From Acinetobacter sp. ASP199 (GTDB taxonomy: Bacteria > Pseudomonadota > Gammaproteobacteria > Pseudomonadales > Moraxellaceae): a stretch of 64,000 nt of DNA. Shown here in pieces: positions 17,781 to 26,477 of this stretch (position 1 is the stretch's first letter; every line of letters starts with the position of its first letter). The position numbers and the translations under genes are program-made. The notes beneath the pieces are model-generated. The model ran no database searches and was not told the DNA's origin. It saw only the letters and a program-made list of their open reading frames with translations. The DNA is taken from positions 2,480,001 to 2,544,000 of the forward strand of contig NZ_CP062182.1 in assembly GCF_022700675.1 (NCBI RefSeq), in the 5' to 3' direction.

Positions 17781-19679
17781 ATGCGTTACCCAGCATGGAA
17801 ATATGTACTGATCCTGGTTGTCCTGGCGATCAGTACATTATATGCCCTGCCTAGTTTGTATCCAGATGAACCTGCCGTACAGATTTCGGGTGCCAAAGCC
17901 GGCACTCAGATCGATGCGGGCATCGTACAAAGGGCAGAGCAATTATTAAAAACTGAAAATATTGCAACTCATGACAACAGCTTCAGCAACAATGCGGCCT
18001 TACTCCGCGTTGATTCTAGCGAAGCACAGCTCAAGGCCAAGGAAGCACTGCGTCGTGGCCTGGGCGATAATTATGTTGTGGCATTGAACCTTGCACCAAC
18101 AACTCCAGAATGGCTACAAAAAATTGGTGCCAAGCCAATGAAGCTTGGTCTGGATTTGCGTGGTGGTGTGCATTTCCTGCTAGAAGTGGATATGGACAAG
18201 GCGATTGCGCAGCGTATGGAAACCTCTGCAACCGATCTACGTCGTCAGTTGCGTGATAACAGCCTGAAATTCAACAGCCTGACCCTGAACAACAACACCA
18301 TTACCCTGCAGTTTGCCAGTAATGATGATCGTTCTGCGGTAATGGACTTTTTGCGTCGTAACGACAATGAGTTCACCCAACAAGCTGTAGCGACTGATGC
18401 CGGATCTACCCTGCGCCTGACCTATACCGATGTGCGTAAGCAGGAAATTGAAAGCTATGCAGTCAACCAGAACTTAACCACGCTTCGTAACCGTATTAAC
18501 GAATTAGGTGTGGCTGAAGCACTGGTACAGACTCAGGGCAGCAACCGTATTGTGGTTGAACTTCCGGGCGTTCAGGATACTGCTGAAGCAAAACGTGTCC
18601 TTGGCCGTACTGCAAACCTTGAGTTCCGTCTGGTCTCAGATCTGAACGATCAATATATTGATCCATATACCGGTCAAGCAACAGGTACATTACCACCGGG
18701 TACTGAAACCTTTGCTTATGAGTCTTTGGACAGCGGTCGTCAGCTATTACTAAACCGTACCCGCATTCTGACGGGTGAACGTGTTCAAAATGCCTCTTCT
18801 GGCTTTAGCCAGGATACTGGTGGTGCTGAAGTAAATATTACTTTAGACAGCGCTGGCGGTAAGCTCATGTCCGATGCCACACGTAATGCTGTCGGCAAAC
18901 GTATGGCGGTATTGTTCATCGAGAACAAGCAAAAAATCAGCTATGTTGAAGATCCTGCAACTGGTCAGCAAACTGAAGTTCGTACGCCTTATACCGAATC
19001 TGTGGTAATTAACGCTGCAACGATTCAGGCTGTATTGGGTTCTCAGTTCCGTATTACCGGTCTGGATTCTCCACAGGAAGCATCTGAACTTGCCTTGATG
19101 TTACGTGCCGGTGCACTGGCTGCGCCAATGTACTTCGTTGAAGAACGTGTGATTGGTCCAAGTCTGGGTCAGGAAAACATCGATAAAGGTGTACTCTCTA
19201 CACAGATCGGTTTCCTTCTGGTCGCGATCTGGATGGTGGTATTCTTCCGTCTGTTTGGTGTGATTGCCAACTTTGCGCTGGTATTTAACCTGGCGATGAT
19301 CCTGACAGTCATGTCATGGATTGGTGCATCCCTTACCCTTCCAGGTATTGCTGGTATCGTAATCACCATTGGTATGGCAGTCGATGCCAACGTACTGATC
19401 TGTGAGCGGATACGTGAAGAAATGAAGTGGGGTGCCTCGCCTAAACAGGCCATTGTTGCTGGTTATGACCGAGCCTATAACACCATTTTCGACTCGAACT
19501 TAACCACATTCCTTGTGGCGTTCATTCTGTTCGCAATTGGTACTGGCCCGATCAAAGGCTTCGCCGTGACCCTGATGATTGGTATTGTCTGCTCGATGTT
19601 TACAGCAATTACTGTAACCCGTGCGATTGTACAGATCATCTATGGCAAGAAACGTAACTTGAAAAAGTTGAGCATTTAA
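17781..19679 (+). CDS. secD: Protein translocase subunit SecD
   Basis: This 632-residue inner-membrane protein uses the proton gradient to complete Sec-dependent export. It has an N-terminal helix, the D1 signature GLDLRGGVHFLLEVD, a large periplasmic P1 region, and five C-terminal helices with the SecD/F motifs AGIVITIGMAVDANVLICERIREE and FDSNLTTFLVAFILF. secF follows 11 bp later with a GGAGATC ribosome site, so the two are cotranslated from one message. Confidence 0.97.
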   Translation: MRYPAWKYVLILVVLAISTLYALPSLYPDEPAVQISGAKAGTQIDAGIVQRAEQLLKTENIATHDNSFSNNAALLRVDSSEAQLKAKEALRRGLGDNYVVALNLAPTTPEWLQKIGAKPMKLGLDLRGGVHFLLEVDMDKAIAQRMETSATDLRRQLRDNSLKFNSLTLNNNTITLQFASNDDRSAVMDFLRRNDNEFTQQAVATDAGSTLRLTYTDVRKQEIESYAVNQNLTTLRNRINELGVAEALVQTQGSNRIVVELPGVQDTAEAKRVLGRTANLEFRLVSDLNDQYIDPYTGQATGTLPPGTETFAYESLDSGRQLLLNRTRILTGERVQNASSGFSQDTGGAEVNITLDSAGGKLMSDATRNAVGKRMAVLFIENKQKISYVEDPATGQQTEVRTPYTESVVINAATIQAVLGSQFRITGLDSPQEASELALMLRAGALAAPMYFVEERVIGPSLGQENIDKGVLSTQIGFLLVAIWMVVFFRLFGVIANFALVFNLAMILTVMSWIGASLTLPGIAGIVITIGMAVDANVLICERIREEMKWGASPKQAIVAGYDRAYNTIFDSNLTTFLVAFILFAIGTGPIKGFAVTLMIGIVCSMFTAITVTRAIVQIIYGKKRNLKKLSI

Positions 19680-19690
19680 GGAGATCACTG

Positions 19691-20662
19691 ATGACTGAGA
19701 ATACTCAACCAAATTCAAAACAATACGGCCGCCCAGATCACGAACGTGTTATCCCGTTTATGAAAATTGCTTTGCCTGCGGCATTGATTTCAATTTTATT
19801 AACGGTTGCCAGCATCTTCTTTATTGCCACTAAAGGCTTGAACCTGGGTCTGGACTTTACCGGTGGTGTAGCAGCAGAGCTGAACTATACCAATCCGGTT
19901 CAGCCAGAATCAGTGACTCGGGCATTGAGTCAGGCTGGTTTTAATGATGCTGTGGTACAAACCTTAGGGTCAGATCGTGACCTGATGGTGCGTATGCCTG
20001 TTCAGGAAGAAGTCGAAGCAGAAGATTTGACCAAAGCCATTACCACAGCCGTTCAGCTGCCAGGTAATGCAGCTGAAGTGCCAAAAGTTGATGTAGTTGG
20101 TGGTCAGGTCGGTAATGAGCTGTACGTGCGTTCTGCAGGTGCGGTTGCCCTTGCCCTACTGCTGATGCTGGTTTATGTCACCATCCGCTTTGAATTCAAG
20201 CTGGCGATTGGTGCGGTACTGTCCTTGTTCCACGATATCGTGGTGACACTGGGTATCTTTGCACTGATGCAATGGCCATTCGATCTGACCGTACTGGCAG
20301 CGTTGTTGGCGATTATCGGTTTCTCACTCAATGATAACATCGTGGTATCTGACCGTATTCGTGAGAACTTCCGTAAGATCCGTGGTGCTGAACCATTGGA
20401 AATCATCAATATTGCCTTGACTGAAACCTTACGTCGTACCATTCACACCTCTATGACTTTATTGCTCGTAGTCGTAGCCATGATGATCATGGGTGGTGAT
20501 GGTCTGAAATGGTTCTCGATTGCAATGTTTGTCGGTGTTTTTGTGGGTACATATTCATCGATCTATATCGGTACAGCCTTTGCTTTATGGCGTGGCCTGA
20601 ACCGTCAGGACTTCATTGTTCAAGTGAAACCTGAGTTTGAGGAAGAAAACGAAATTCCATAA
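19691..20662 (+). CDS. secF: Protein translocase subunit SecF
   Basis: The 323-residue protein pairs with SecD. It shows GLNLGLDFTGGVAAEL in the first periplasmic region, then five membrane helices including LAALLAIIGFSLNDNIVVSDRIRENFR and RRTIHTSMTLLLVVVAMMIMGG. It is the last gene of the tgt-yajC-secDF run and is followed by a terminator shared with the convergent regulator gene. Confidence 0.97.
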   Translation: MTENTQPNSKQYGRPDHERVIPFMKIALPAALISILLTVASIFFIATKGLNLGLDFTGGVAAELNYTNPVQPESVTRALSQAGFNDAVVQTLGSDRDLMVRMPVQEEVEAEDLTKAITTAVQLPGNAAEVPKVDVVGGQVGNELYVRSAGAVALALLLMLVYVTIRFEFKLAIGAVLSLFHDIVVTLGIFALMQWPFDLTVLAALLAIIGFSLNDNIVVSDRIRENFRKIRGAEPLEIINIALTETLRRTIHTSMTLLLVVVAMMIMGGDGLKWFSIAMFVGVFVGTYSSIYIGTAFALWRGLNRQDFIVQVKPEFEEENEIP

Positions 20663-20686
20663 TTTCAGCCTTCTTTTAACATATGC

Positions 20687-20714
20687 AAAGCCCATCTACG
20701 GATGGGCTTTTTTT
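20687..20714. terminator. Terminator after secF
   Basis: AAAGCCCATC and GATGGGCTTT arms around a TACG loop are followed by a seven-T run. The end overlaps the stop codon of the convergent regulator gene. Confidence 0.9.
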
Positions 20715-21363
20715 ATCGCGGTTGAATCTGTTCTGGATGCAGGATGGCGATCACGACATCAGCTTGCTGAACGTCCTGCTTTTGAAAACGAACCTGACGT
20801 TTGCCATCCAGACTTTGGCAATAGAACTCCTGTTCGGTTTCTCGCTGCAATTCTACAATTAAACAGAATTCATTGATGAACTGTATACAAAGCAGATCAG
20901 CTGTCTGGACGAGTCGCTGACGGTCACATAGCAGCCACCAGCCTGATTTTAATATAGGGCCATAGGCTTCGTTGTTGATTTGTAGAGCATAGTGATTTGG
21001 CAGCAGCTGAATAGTGGGCTCTATTTGATAACCAGCTGGTTCAAGAAGCTTTAGAAGAAACAGTTCCTGCTCCACCACCTGCATGCGATATAAATTATGA
21101 ACCAGAGTATTTTCTACTTGTTCTAGCTTAAGCTCTTGCTGATCCAGACTCATGGATTCCAAGCCAAGTTGCTGCTCCAGTTCCCGTGCCGCCTTTTCTC
21201 CAATCTGACGCTTGCTATTCAGTAACTGAGCGACATAAGCGGCGGATAGACCATAATATTCACAGATTTCTTTGCCTGTTTTAAAGCGCTGACTGGCAAT
21301 CCATTGATCGATGATCCTGCTCAGATTTTCCCGTCTACGTTCAAATAGTTCTGTTGTACTCAT
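20713..21363 (-). CDS. Cro/CI-like HTH regulator
   Basis: The 216-residue protein has an N-terminal helix-turn-helix (about residues 25-60: FKTGKEICEYYGLSAAYVAQLLNSKRQIGEKAARELEQQLGL) followed by a linker. A C-terminal region (LPNHYALQINNEAYGPILKSGWWLLCDRQ) resembles the S24/LexA-like sensing fold of phage-type repressors. The Ser/Lys protease dyad cannot be confirmed. It lies between the secF terminator and the aryl polyene operon's end. A dyad at 21388-21409 in its promoter suggests autoregulation. A link with the pigment operon is unproven. Confidence 0.65.
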   Translation of the reverse strand: MSTTELFERRRENLSRIIDQWIASQRFKTGKEICEYYGLSAAYVAQLLNSKRQIGEKAARELEQQLGLESMSLDQQELKLEQVENTLVHNLYRMQVVEQELFLLKLLEPAGYQIEPTIQLLPNHYALQINNEAYGPILKSGWWLLCDRQRLVQTADLLCIQFINEFCLIVELQRETEQEFYCQSLDGKRQVRFQKQDVQQADVVIAILHPEQIQPR

Positions 21364-21387
21364 CGTAATTGGGTAGCTTCATTTTTA

Positions 21388-21409
21388 TTAAGTGCTATTA
21401 AGCACCTTA
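21388..21409. promoter_or_regulatory. Candidate operator of the Cro/CI-like regulator
   Basis: A dyad of AGTGCT-ATTA-AGCACC type lies 25 bp upstream of the regulator's start codon, where an autoregulatory operator would sit. The five inner base pairs are perfect, and the outer positions are imperfect. Confidence 0.4.
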
Positions 21410-21414
21410 CAATA

Positions 21415-21444
21415 AAAAAGCCCACCAATAAATGGCAGGCTTTT
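21415..21444 (-). terminator. Terminator at the 3' end of the aryl polyene operon
   Basis: An AAAAGCC/GGCTTTT outer stem and a CCA/TGG inner stem surround ATAAA. The 30-bp sequence is identical, and in the same orientation, to the one at 38731-38760 on the other side of the operon. Confidence 0.8.
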
Positions 21445-21459
21445 ATCCAGAGATCTAGA

Positions 21460-21894
21460 TTAAAATTTAACCAGATCACCTTTTAAGGCCACACCTGCTA
21501 AGGCAGTTCCTTTCGCACATTGGTAAGTCTTGTTATTTCTGCTTTCATTGGATTTGTAATAACTTACGATATTGGTCACCGCATTGGCACCACGTGATTT
21601 TGCGGTCTTTTCAAACTGAATTAACGCAGAACGCAATACGTGGTCACAAGAAGATTCCGCTGACTTGGCAAAGCCATTGGTCTTTTTATTGGTCACCAGA
21701 CCACGCTCAATAACACGGCCACCAGATTTGGTTCCTGCCAGATAGAATTTTACTGAACCATCCAGAACGCCATCTGCTACGGCACGCTTTACTGCATTCT
21801 GAAAGTCAAAATCATGCATCTGATCTGCTGCCTGAGCCGTCATGATGCCCCCTAAACCTAAGACAGCGGCCAAAGCTAATTGTTTGATTTTCAT
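21460..21894 (-). CDS. Exported protein at the end of the aryl polyene operon
   Basis: The 144-residue precursor has a signal peptide (MKIKQLALAAVLGLGGIMTA, cleavage near QAA-DQ). Its mature domain contains RGANAVTNIVSYYKSNE and two cysteines, possibly a disulfide. Such sequences are often mislabelled as excinuclease subunits in databases, and the real function is unknown. It is the last gene before the operon terminator, with a 19-bp gap to the upstream lipoprotein gene, so it is probably cotranscribed with the pigment genes. Confidence 0.6.
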   Translation of the reverse strand: MKIKQLALAAVLGLGGIMTAQAADQMHDFDFQNAVKRAVADGVLDGSVKFYLAGTKSGGRVIERGLVTNKKTNGFAKSAESSCDHVLRSALIQFEKTAKSRGANAVTNIVSYYKSNESRNNKTYQCAKGTALAGVALKGDLVKF

Positions 21895-21913
21895 GTTTTC
21901 ACCCTCTAAAAAG

Positions 21914-22315
21914 TTAGTTCAAGAATGTTGTTAATTGTGAGAATACGGCATTGTCCAGACGCATTTTCCAGGCCATAGCATTTTTATGGATCTTGTTGCC
22001 CTTTTGCTCCAGATTACGGCTACCAGTAATCTGAGAAGAAACCTGCTGCCCGTTGATCAGATAGGTTACCTGTAAATAGTGGCTACGGCGGTTAATACCG
22101 GCGACCACACGGCTGCTATCCGCCTGTTCGACCATCCAGCCCGCTCGCACTTGCGTCGCAACTGCCTGCTGAATCTGCTTTTGTACATTGGTAGCAGATA
22201 CCTGTGCCGGGACATTCATTTGACGCTGCGGATAATCAGTAATTTTGACCGTACTGCAAGCCGTTAAGCTGATGAGTACTGCTGAACAGGCCAGCAAACC
22301 ATTTTTCAGTTTCAT
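21914..22315 (-). CDS. Small lipoprotein in the aryl polyene operon
   Basis: The 133-residue precursor has a lipoprotein signal with lipobox LTAC (MKLKNGLLACSAVLISLTAC). Gln-rich helices (ATNVQKQIQQAVATQVRAGW) and a beta segment (RSHYLQVTYLINGQQVSSQITGSR) follow. It starts 29 bp downstream of the last ketosynthase gene and precedes the exported protein. It may help envelope placement of the pigment. No family name was recognised. Confidence 0.6.
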   Translation of the reverse strand: MKLKNGLLACSAVLISLTACSTVKITDYPQRQMNVPAQVSATNVQKQIQQAVATQVRAGWMVEQADSSRVVAGINRRSHYLQVTYLINGQQVSSQITGSRNLEQKGNKIHKNAMAWKMRLDNAVFSQLTTFLN

Positions 22316-22344
22316 AATCCCCTCTAAAATGATGTTTATTATGA

Positions 22345-23565
22345 TTAAATTTTTCGAAAAATCAGTGAAGTATTAATTCCGCCAAAGGCAAAATTATTAC
22401 TCATAATCGTTTGAGCAGACAGTTCGCGCATTTCCCCACGAATATAATCCAGTTCCGCACATGCCGGGTCAATATGATCCAGATTTATGGTCGGCACAAA
22501 TTGCTGGCGCTGCATCATTTCAATACTCAGCCAGGCTTCAATCGCCCCACAAGCCCCCAAGGTATGACCAAAATAGCTTTTTAATGAACTGATCGGCTTC
22601 TTGCCCAAGATGCGCAAGGTTGCCTGTGTTTCTGCTATATCACCCTGATCGGTAGAGGTACCATGTGCATTGACATAATCAATCTGTGCGGGGTCGATTT
22701 GGGCATCCTTCAGTGCTAACTGCATACAACGCCCCATCATTTCCGAATCTGGACGGGTCACATGCTGACCATCGGTATTACTTCCATAGCCGATAATTTC
22801 AGCATAGATTTTGGCACCGCGCGCTTTGGCATATTCATATTCTTCCAGCACCAGACAGCCGGCACCTTCACCCACCACCAGCCCGTCACGGCCCTGATCA
22901 AAAGGACGCGGCGTTTTTTCCGGATGATCATTCTGGGAACTGGTCGCCAGCAACACATCAAACACGGCTGAACCGGCAGCACTGAGTTCTTCCGCACCAC
23001 CTGCCAGCATTACGGTCTGCTTACCATATTTGATTGCTTCATAGGCCTGACCAATTGCCATGGAACCAGAAGTACAGGCGCTTGAGGTAGGCAGCGTTAG
23101 TCCCTTCAGACCAAAATATACGGTCATATTGACTGCACTGGTATGTGACATCATGCGGATATAGGTGGTGGCATTCAGCTGGTTCATGTTGTCATCAATC
23201 AGCATGGCACCAAATTCGCGTACTGCATCAACACTGCCAGCAGAGGAACCGAATGCTACGCCGGCATCACCACTATTTAGAATTTCAGCATGCAGCAAGC
23301 CTGCATCTTCTAGGGCTTTCTCGGCACACACCACGGACATGAGTGCGACACGCCCCATACCACGGGTGACTTTGCGGTTAAAATGCTTCGGTACGTTAAA
23401 TGATTCGACCGGTCCACCCAGCTTACTGCGCAAATCTGTATAGATTTCCCATTCCGGCATATAGCGAATACCACTACGCCCTGCAGCAAATTGAGCAAAA
23501 ATCTGGTCAGCTGTTTCACCCAGTGAGGTAATCCCTGACATGCCCGTGACAACGACACGTCTCAT
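22345..23565 (-). CDS. Beta-ketoacyl-ACP synthase (aryl polyene, ApeO/R type)
   Basis: The 406-residue KAS II-like condensing enzyme has active-site cysteine in SSACTSGS and histidines in NAHGTSTDQGD and SYFGHTLGACGAIEAW, so the Cys-His-His triad is complete. The C-terminus has NNFAFGGIN. It elongates the polyene chain on the carrier protein with malonyl units. Its ATG overlaps the stop of the ketoreductase (TGATG), indicating translational coupling. Confidence 0.87.
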   Translation of the reverse strand: MRRVVVTGMSGITSLGETADQIFAQFAAGRSGIRYMPEWEIYTDLRSKLGGPVESFNVPKHFNRKVTRGMGRVALMSVVCAEKALEDAGLLHAEILNSGDAGVAFGSSAGSVDAVREFGAMLIDDNMNQLNATTYIRMMSHTSAVNMTVYFGLKGLTLPTSSACTSGSMAIGQAYEAIKYGKQTVMLAGGAEELSAAGSAVFDVLLATSSQNDHPEKTPRPFDQGRDGLVVGEGAGCLVLEEYEYAKARGAKIYAEIIGYGSNTDGQHVTRPDSEMMGRCMQLALKDAQIDPAQIDYVNAHGTSTDQGDIAETQATLRILGKKPISSLKSYFGHTLGACGAIEAWLSIEMMQRQQFVPTINLDHIDPACAELDYIRGEMRELSAQTIMSNNFAFGGINTSLIFRKI

Positions 23566-24290
23566 CAGATTAGTCCTCCATTGACCGAAATCACCTGACG
23601 GGTGATATAACTTGCATCATCACTGCACAAAAATTTTACGACTTTAGCGACTTCTTCAACTTGGCCCATACGCTGCATCGGGATCATTTTTAGCGCGTGT
23701 TCCTTCACTTCTTCCGTAACCATTTCCGTTTCAATCAAGCCAGGTGCCACACAGTTCACCGTGATTTTACGTTTTGCCAATTCCAGCGCTAACGCTTTGG
23801 TCGCACCGATTAGACCGGCTTTAGCCGCACTGTAGTTGACCTGACCACGGTTCCCCATCACGCCTGAGACAGAAGATAAAGTGACAATACGCCCCCCCTG
23901 TTTCAGGCGAATCATTGGCATCATCAGCGGTTTAAGCACATTATAAAAACCGTTTAGCGATGTTGAGACTACATCATCCCAGTCTTCGTCTGTTAAAGCT
24001 GGAAAAGCACCATCCCGGGTAAGTCCTGCATTCAGCACGACGCCATAGAAAGCACCATGTTCAGCGACATCCTGTTCCAGAATTTCGGCAATCTGGGCAC
24101 GATCATTAACATCAAACATCAGTACATGACTGGCCTGCCCCAGAGCCTGAATTTCTTGTGTCACCTGTTCAGCTTCCTGCTGTCTGGAACGTGCATGTAC
24201 CGTCACATCTAAACCGGCTTTGGCCAATTCCAATGCAATTGCCTTCCCAATCCCCCGGCTAGAGCCTGTCACTAAAATTCTTCTGCTCAC
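23565..24290 (-). CDS. 3-oxoacyl-ACP reductase, FabG type
   Basis: The 241-residue short-chain dehydrogenase has the NADPH-binding TGSSRGIGKA, NAG at LNAGLTRDG and the catalytic Ser and YSAAK. It reduces the beta-keto group in each polyene extension cycle. It starts with GTG in a GTGA overlap with the upstream dehydratase gene, and its stop overlaps the next ketosynthase start. Confidence 0.9.
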   Translation of the reverse strand: MSRRILVTGSSRGIGKAIALELAKAGLDVTVHARSRQQEAEQVTQEIQALGQASHVLMFDVNDRAQIAEILEQDVAEHGAFYGVVLNAGLTRDGAFPALTDEDWDDVVSTSLNGFYNVLKPLMMPMIRLKQGGRIVTLSSVSGVMGNRGQVNYSAAKAGLIGATKALALELAKRKITVNCVAPGLIETEMVTEEVKEHALKMIPMQRMGQVEEVAKVVKFLCSDDASYITRQVISVNGGLI

Positions 24291-24724
24291 TTTAATTTCC
24301 CGATCATGTCATCATTGTCTGCAGGCTCATATACACTCAGCATTGCAGTAATATTATGTTCTTTATACTGTATTTCGCAGCTAAACTGGCCTAGACCTTC
24401 GTGTAGATAACTCTGCTCTACCCGAATACGAACCACACTTCCCAGTTCAAAATACGCTACCGGCAATTGCATTTTGCGGGTACCCAGTAAAAAGCCAATC
24501 CGTGGGGACTGCTGCTTTGACTGTCCTTTAAAACCGGAATAAGCACTAATGGTCTGTGCCATCAGCTCGATACTGGTCCAGCTGGGCAAACCTTCATCTT
24601 CGCAGAACATCAGCTCTGGGCGAATATGCAGCTCGGCAATCGCAAATTCATCATTCACTTCAATTAAATGATCCACAAAGACCATGGGCTGCTGGTGGGG
24701 AATAAACTGTACGGCATCCATCAT
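24287..24724 (-). CDS. ApeP-type hotdog dehydratase
   Basis: The 145-residue single hotdog-fold protein has FIPHQQPMVFVDHLIEV at the N-terminus and SWTSIELMAQTISAYSGFK in the central helix. This matches the ApeP partner of the aryl polyene dehydratase. It probably dehydrates 3-hydroxyacyl-ACP together with the ApeI-like domain fused to the ligase further upstream in the operon. ATGATG overlaps the preceding ketosynthase stop. Confidence 0.82.
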   Translation of the reverse strand: MMDAVQFIPHQQPMVFVDHLIEVNDEFAIAELHIRPELMFCEDEGLPSWTSIELMAQTISAYSGFKGQSKQQSPRIGFLLGTRKMQLPVAYFELGSVVRIRVEQSYLHEGLGQFSCEIQYKEHNITAMLSVYEPADNDDMIGKLK

Positions 24725-25920
24725 GCAACGGTCGTTCCTAAAATTAAACTGATATTGCTGCCCCCAAAGGCAAAAGAATTGCTCATCGCAGAGCGGACCG
24801 ACTGCTGAAGTTCAGGACTGAGCACATAGTTCTGCTCATCCAGCTCAGGATCAAGCACACCAGCCTGATGTAGCGGCAACCAGCTTTGATCCAGTAACAC
24901 TTGCTGGCAAATATAAGCCTCTATGGCACCAGCAGCTCCCAGGCAATGCCCGGTTTTATGCTTGGTACTGCTCAAAGGCACCTCATAATCTTGAAATACG
25001 GTGCGCACAGCTTTTATCTCCATCGCATCATTTTGTGGTGTAGAGGTGCCATGCATATTCAGATAGCCAATATCTGTTGGCTCGAGACCAGCCATCACCA
25101 AGGCTTTTTGCATCGCCTGTGCCGCACCTTGACCTTCAGGATGCGGTGCCGAAATATGCCAGGCATCCATCGATTCACCATTGCCTAATAACATTACTGG
25201 CGCAGTTTCTCTGGACAGCAGAAACAAACCTGCTGCCTCACCGATATTGATGCCATCACGCTGTGCACCACAAGGCTGGCAAATGCCGGCAGACAGACTT
25301 TCCAAGCTATTAAAACCATTCAATGTCAGACGGCACAATGTATCTACGCCACCGACCAGGACAGCATCGACAAGATTAGCATTCAGTAAGCGCTGGCCTG
25401 CTGCCATGGCTTTGGCTGCGGATGAGCAGGCAGTAGAAATTGTATACGCCGGTCCTGACCAGCCTAAATACTGCTGAATAGCTTTGGCCAGACACCCCAT
25501 TTCCTGCTTGCGATGATCCACCAGATCCATAGACTGCTGGTTAAAATAAGCCTGGATGGATGTTTCATTATCGCCCATGCCAGAGGTTGAAGTCCCCAGA
25601 ATCACAGCCAGTCGATGTTGAGAAAACTGTGCGACATAAGCCTGTACCTCAGCTTCAATCTGTTGCAGCGCAGTCAGGGCAAAACGTAAATTTCGTGAGT
25701 CCACAACTTTAAGCACATCTGGCACTTCATTCACTAGCTCACCATGATACGCACCTACCCAGACATTCTGCTCCGGTAAAAAATCAGCACTTTCTGTCAG
25801 GGTGTTTAGCGGATGAGTGAGATTGTGTCGCAGCTGATCTTTGGTCGATCCTAAAGCTGACAGGCCAACACTCAACTGTATCCCGACAGCAGGATGAACC
25901 GTCTTGGAATTATGATTCAT
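24721..25920 (-). CDS. Beta-ketoacyl-ACP synthase (second ketosynthase)
   Basis: This condensing enzyme of 399 residues has active-site cysteine in STACSSAAKAM and histidines in NMHGTSTPQND and KHKTGHCLGAAGAIEAY. The start at 25920 has GAGG six bases upstream. An in-frame ATG pair lies five codons earlier. It overlaps the 3' end of the DUF3261 gene in another frame. Together with the other ketosynthase it builds the conjugated chain. Which of the two starts the chain is not clear from sequence. Confidence 0.85.
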   Translation of the reverse strand: MNHNSKTVHPAVGIQLSVGLSALGSTKDQLRHNLTHPLNTLTESADFLPEQNVWVGAYHGELVNEVPDVLKVVDSRNLRFALTALQQIEAEVQAYVAQFSQHRLAVILGTSTSGMGDNETSIQAYFNQQSMDLVDHRKQEMGCLAKAIQQYLGWSGPAYTISTACSSAAKAMAAGQRLLNANLVDAVLVGGVDTLCRLTLNGFNSLESLSAGICQPCGAQRDGINIGEAAGLFLLSRETAPVMLLGNGESMDAWHISAPHPEGQGAAQAMQKALVMAGLEPTDIGYLNMHGTSTPQNDAMEIKAVRTVFQDYEVPLSSTKHKTGHCLGAAGAIEAYICQQVLLDQSWLPLHQAGVLDPELDEQNYVLSPELQQSVRSAMSNSFAFGGSNISLILGTTVA

Positions 25921-26473
25921 GCATTGCCTCATCATTTTGCAGTGTATTGCTGACAGGACTAATGACCATCTGATATGGCACCTGAATATTGTTCAGTTCA
26001 ATACTGTCTTCTAAAGTTTTAATTTTCAGCACAGGCTGATTCTGAATCAGCACCACCTGCTCCTCGCCTTGCTGCTGTAGGCTGACCTGCTCCGCCTGCA
26101 TTTTGGCAAAACCCGGATAGGTGGCATACAAGAGGTCACGTACCACATACTCAAACGGCAGCAATTTCATGGCATCAATACGTTGCTCAACCTGGACCTT
26201 ATTGCCATTAAAGCCCAGCTTAAACAGCTGCTGTCCAGTCAAGCTCAGTGCTACCATCTCCAGAGTACCGCCCTGTTGTTGCTGATACAGCAAGAAGCTA
26301 AAACTACTTTCCTTCCACTGCACTTCAATCTGGTCCTGACGCTGATAACTTTGCGCTGGCAAGCTCAAAGTGACTAAACCTTGGGCTTGAGGAATCAGGC
26401 TCTGGCAGCCACTACAGAGCAATATGCTCGCGAAGGCTAAAGAGATCAGTTTTAAAGGCAATCTTGCTGTCAT
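25910..26473 (-). CDS. DUF3261-type lipoprotein
   Basis: The 187-residue protein has a lipoprotein signal (LISLAFASILLCSGC). Its beta-rich mature part has repeated Gln-rich strands (LPAQSYQRQDQIEVQWKES and QQQGGTLEMVALSLTGQQLF). The layout fits the DUF3261 lipoproteins found in aryl polyene clusters. It sits between the oxidoreductase and the ketosynthase with a 4-bp gap upstream. A role in loading or anchoring the product at the outer membrane is an inference. Confidence 0.7.
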   Translation of the reverse strand: MTARLPLKLISLAFASILLCSGCQSLIPQAQGLVTLSLPAQSYQRQDQIEVQWKESSFSFLLYQQQQGGTLEMVALSLTGQQLFKLGFNGNKVQVEQRIDAMKLLPFEYVVRDLLYATYPGFAKMQAEQVSLQQQGEEQVVLIQNQPVLKIKTLEDSIELNNIQVPYQMVISPVSNTLQNDEAMHES

Positions 26474-26477
26474 CAGA

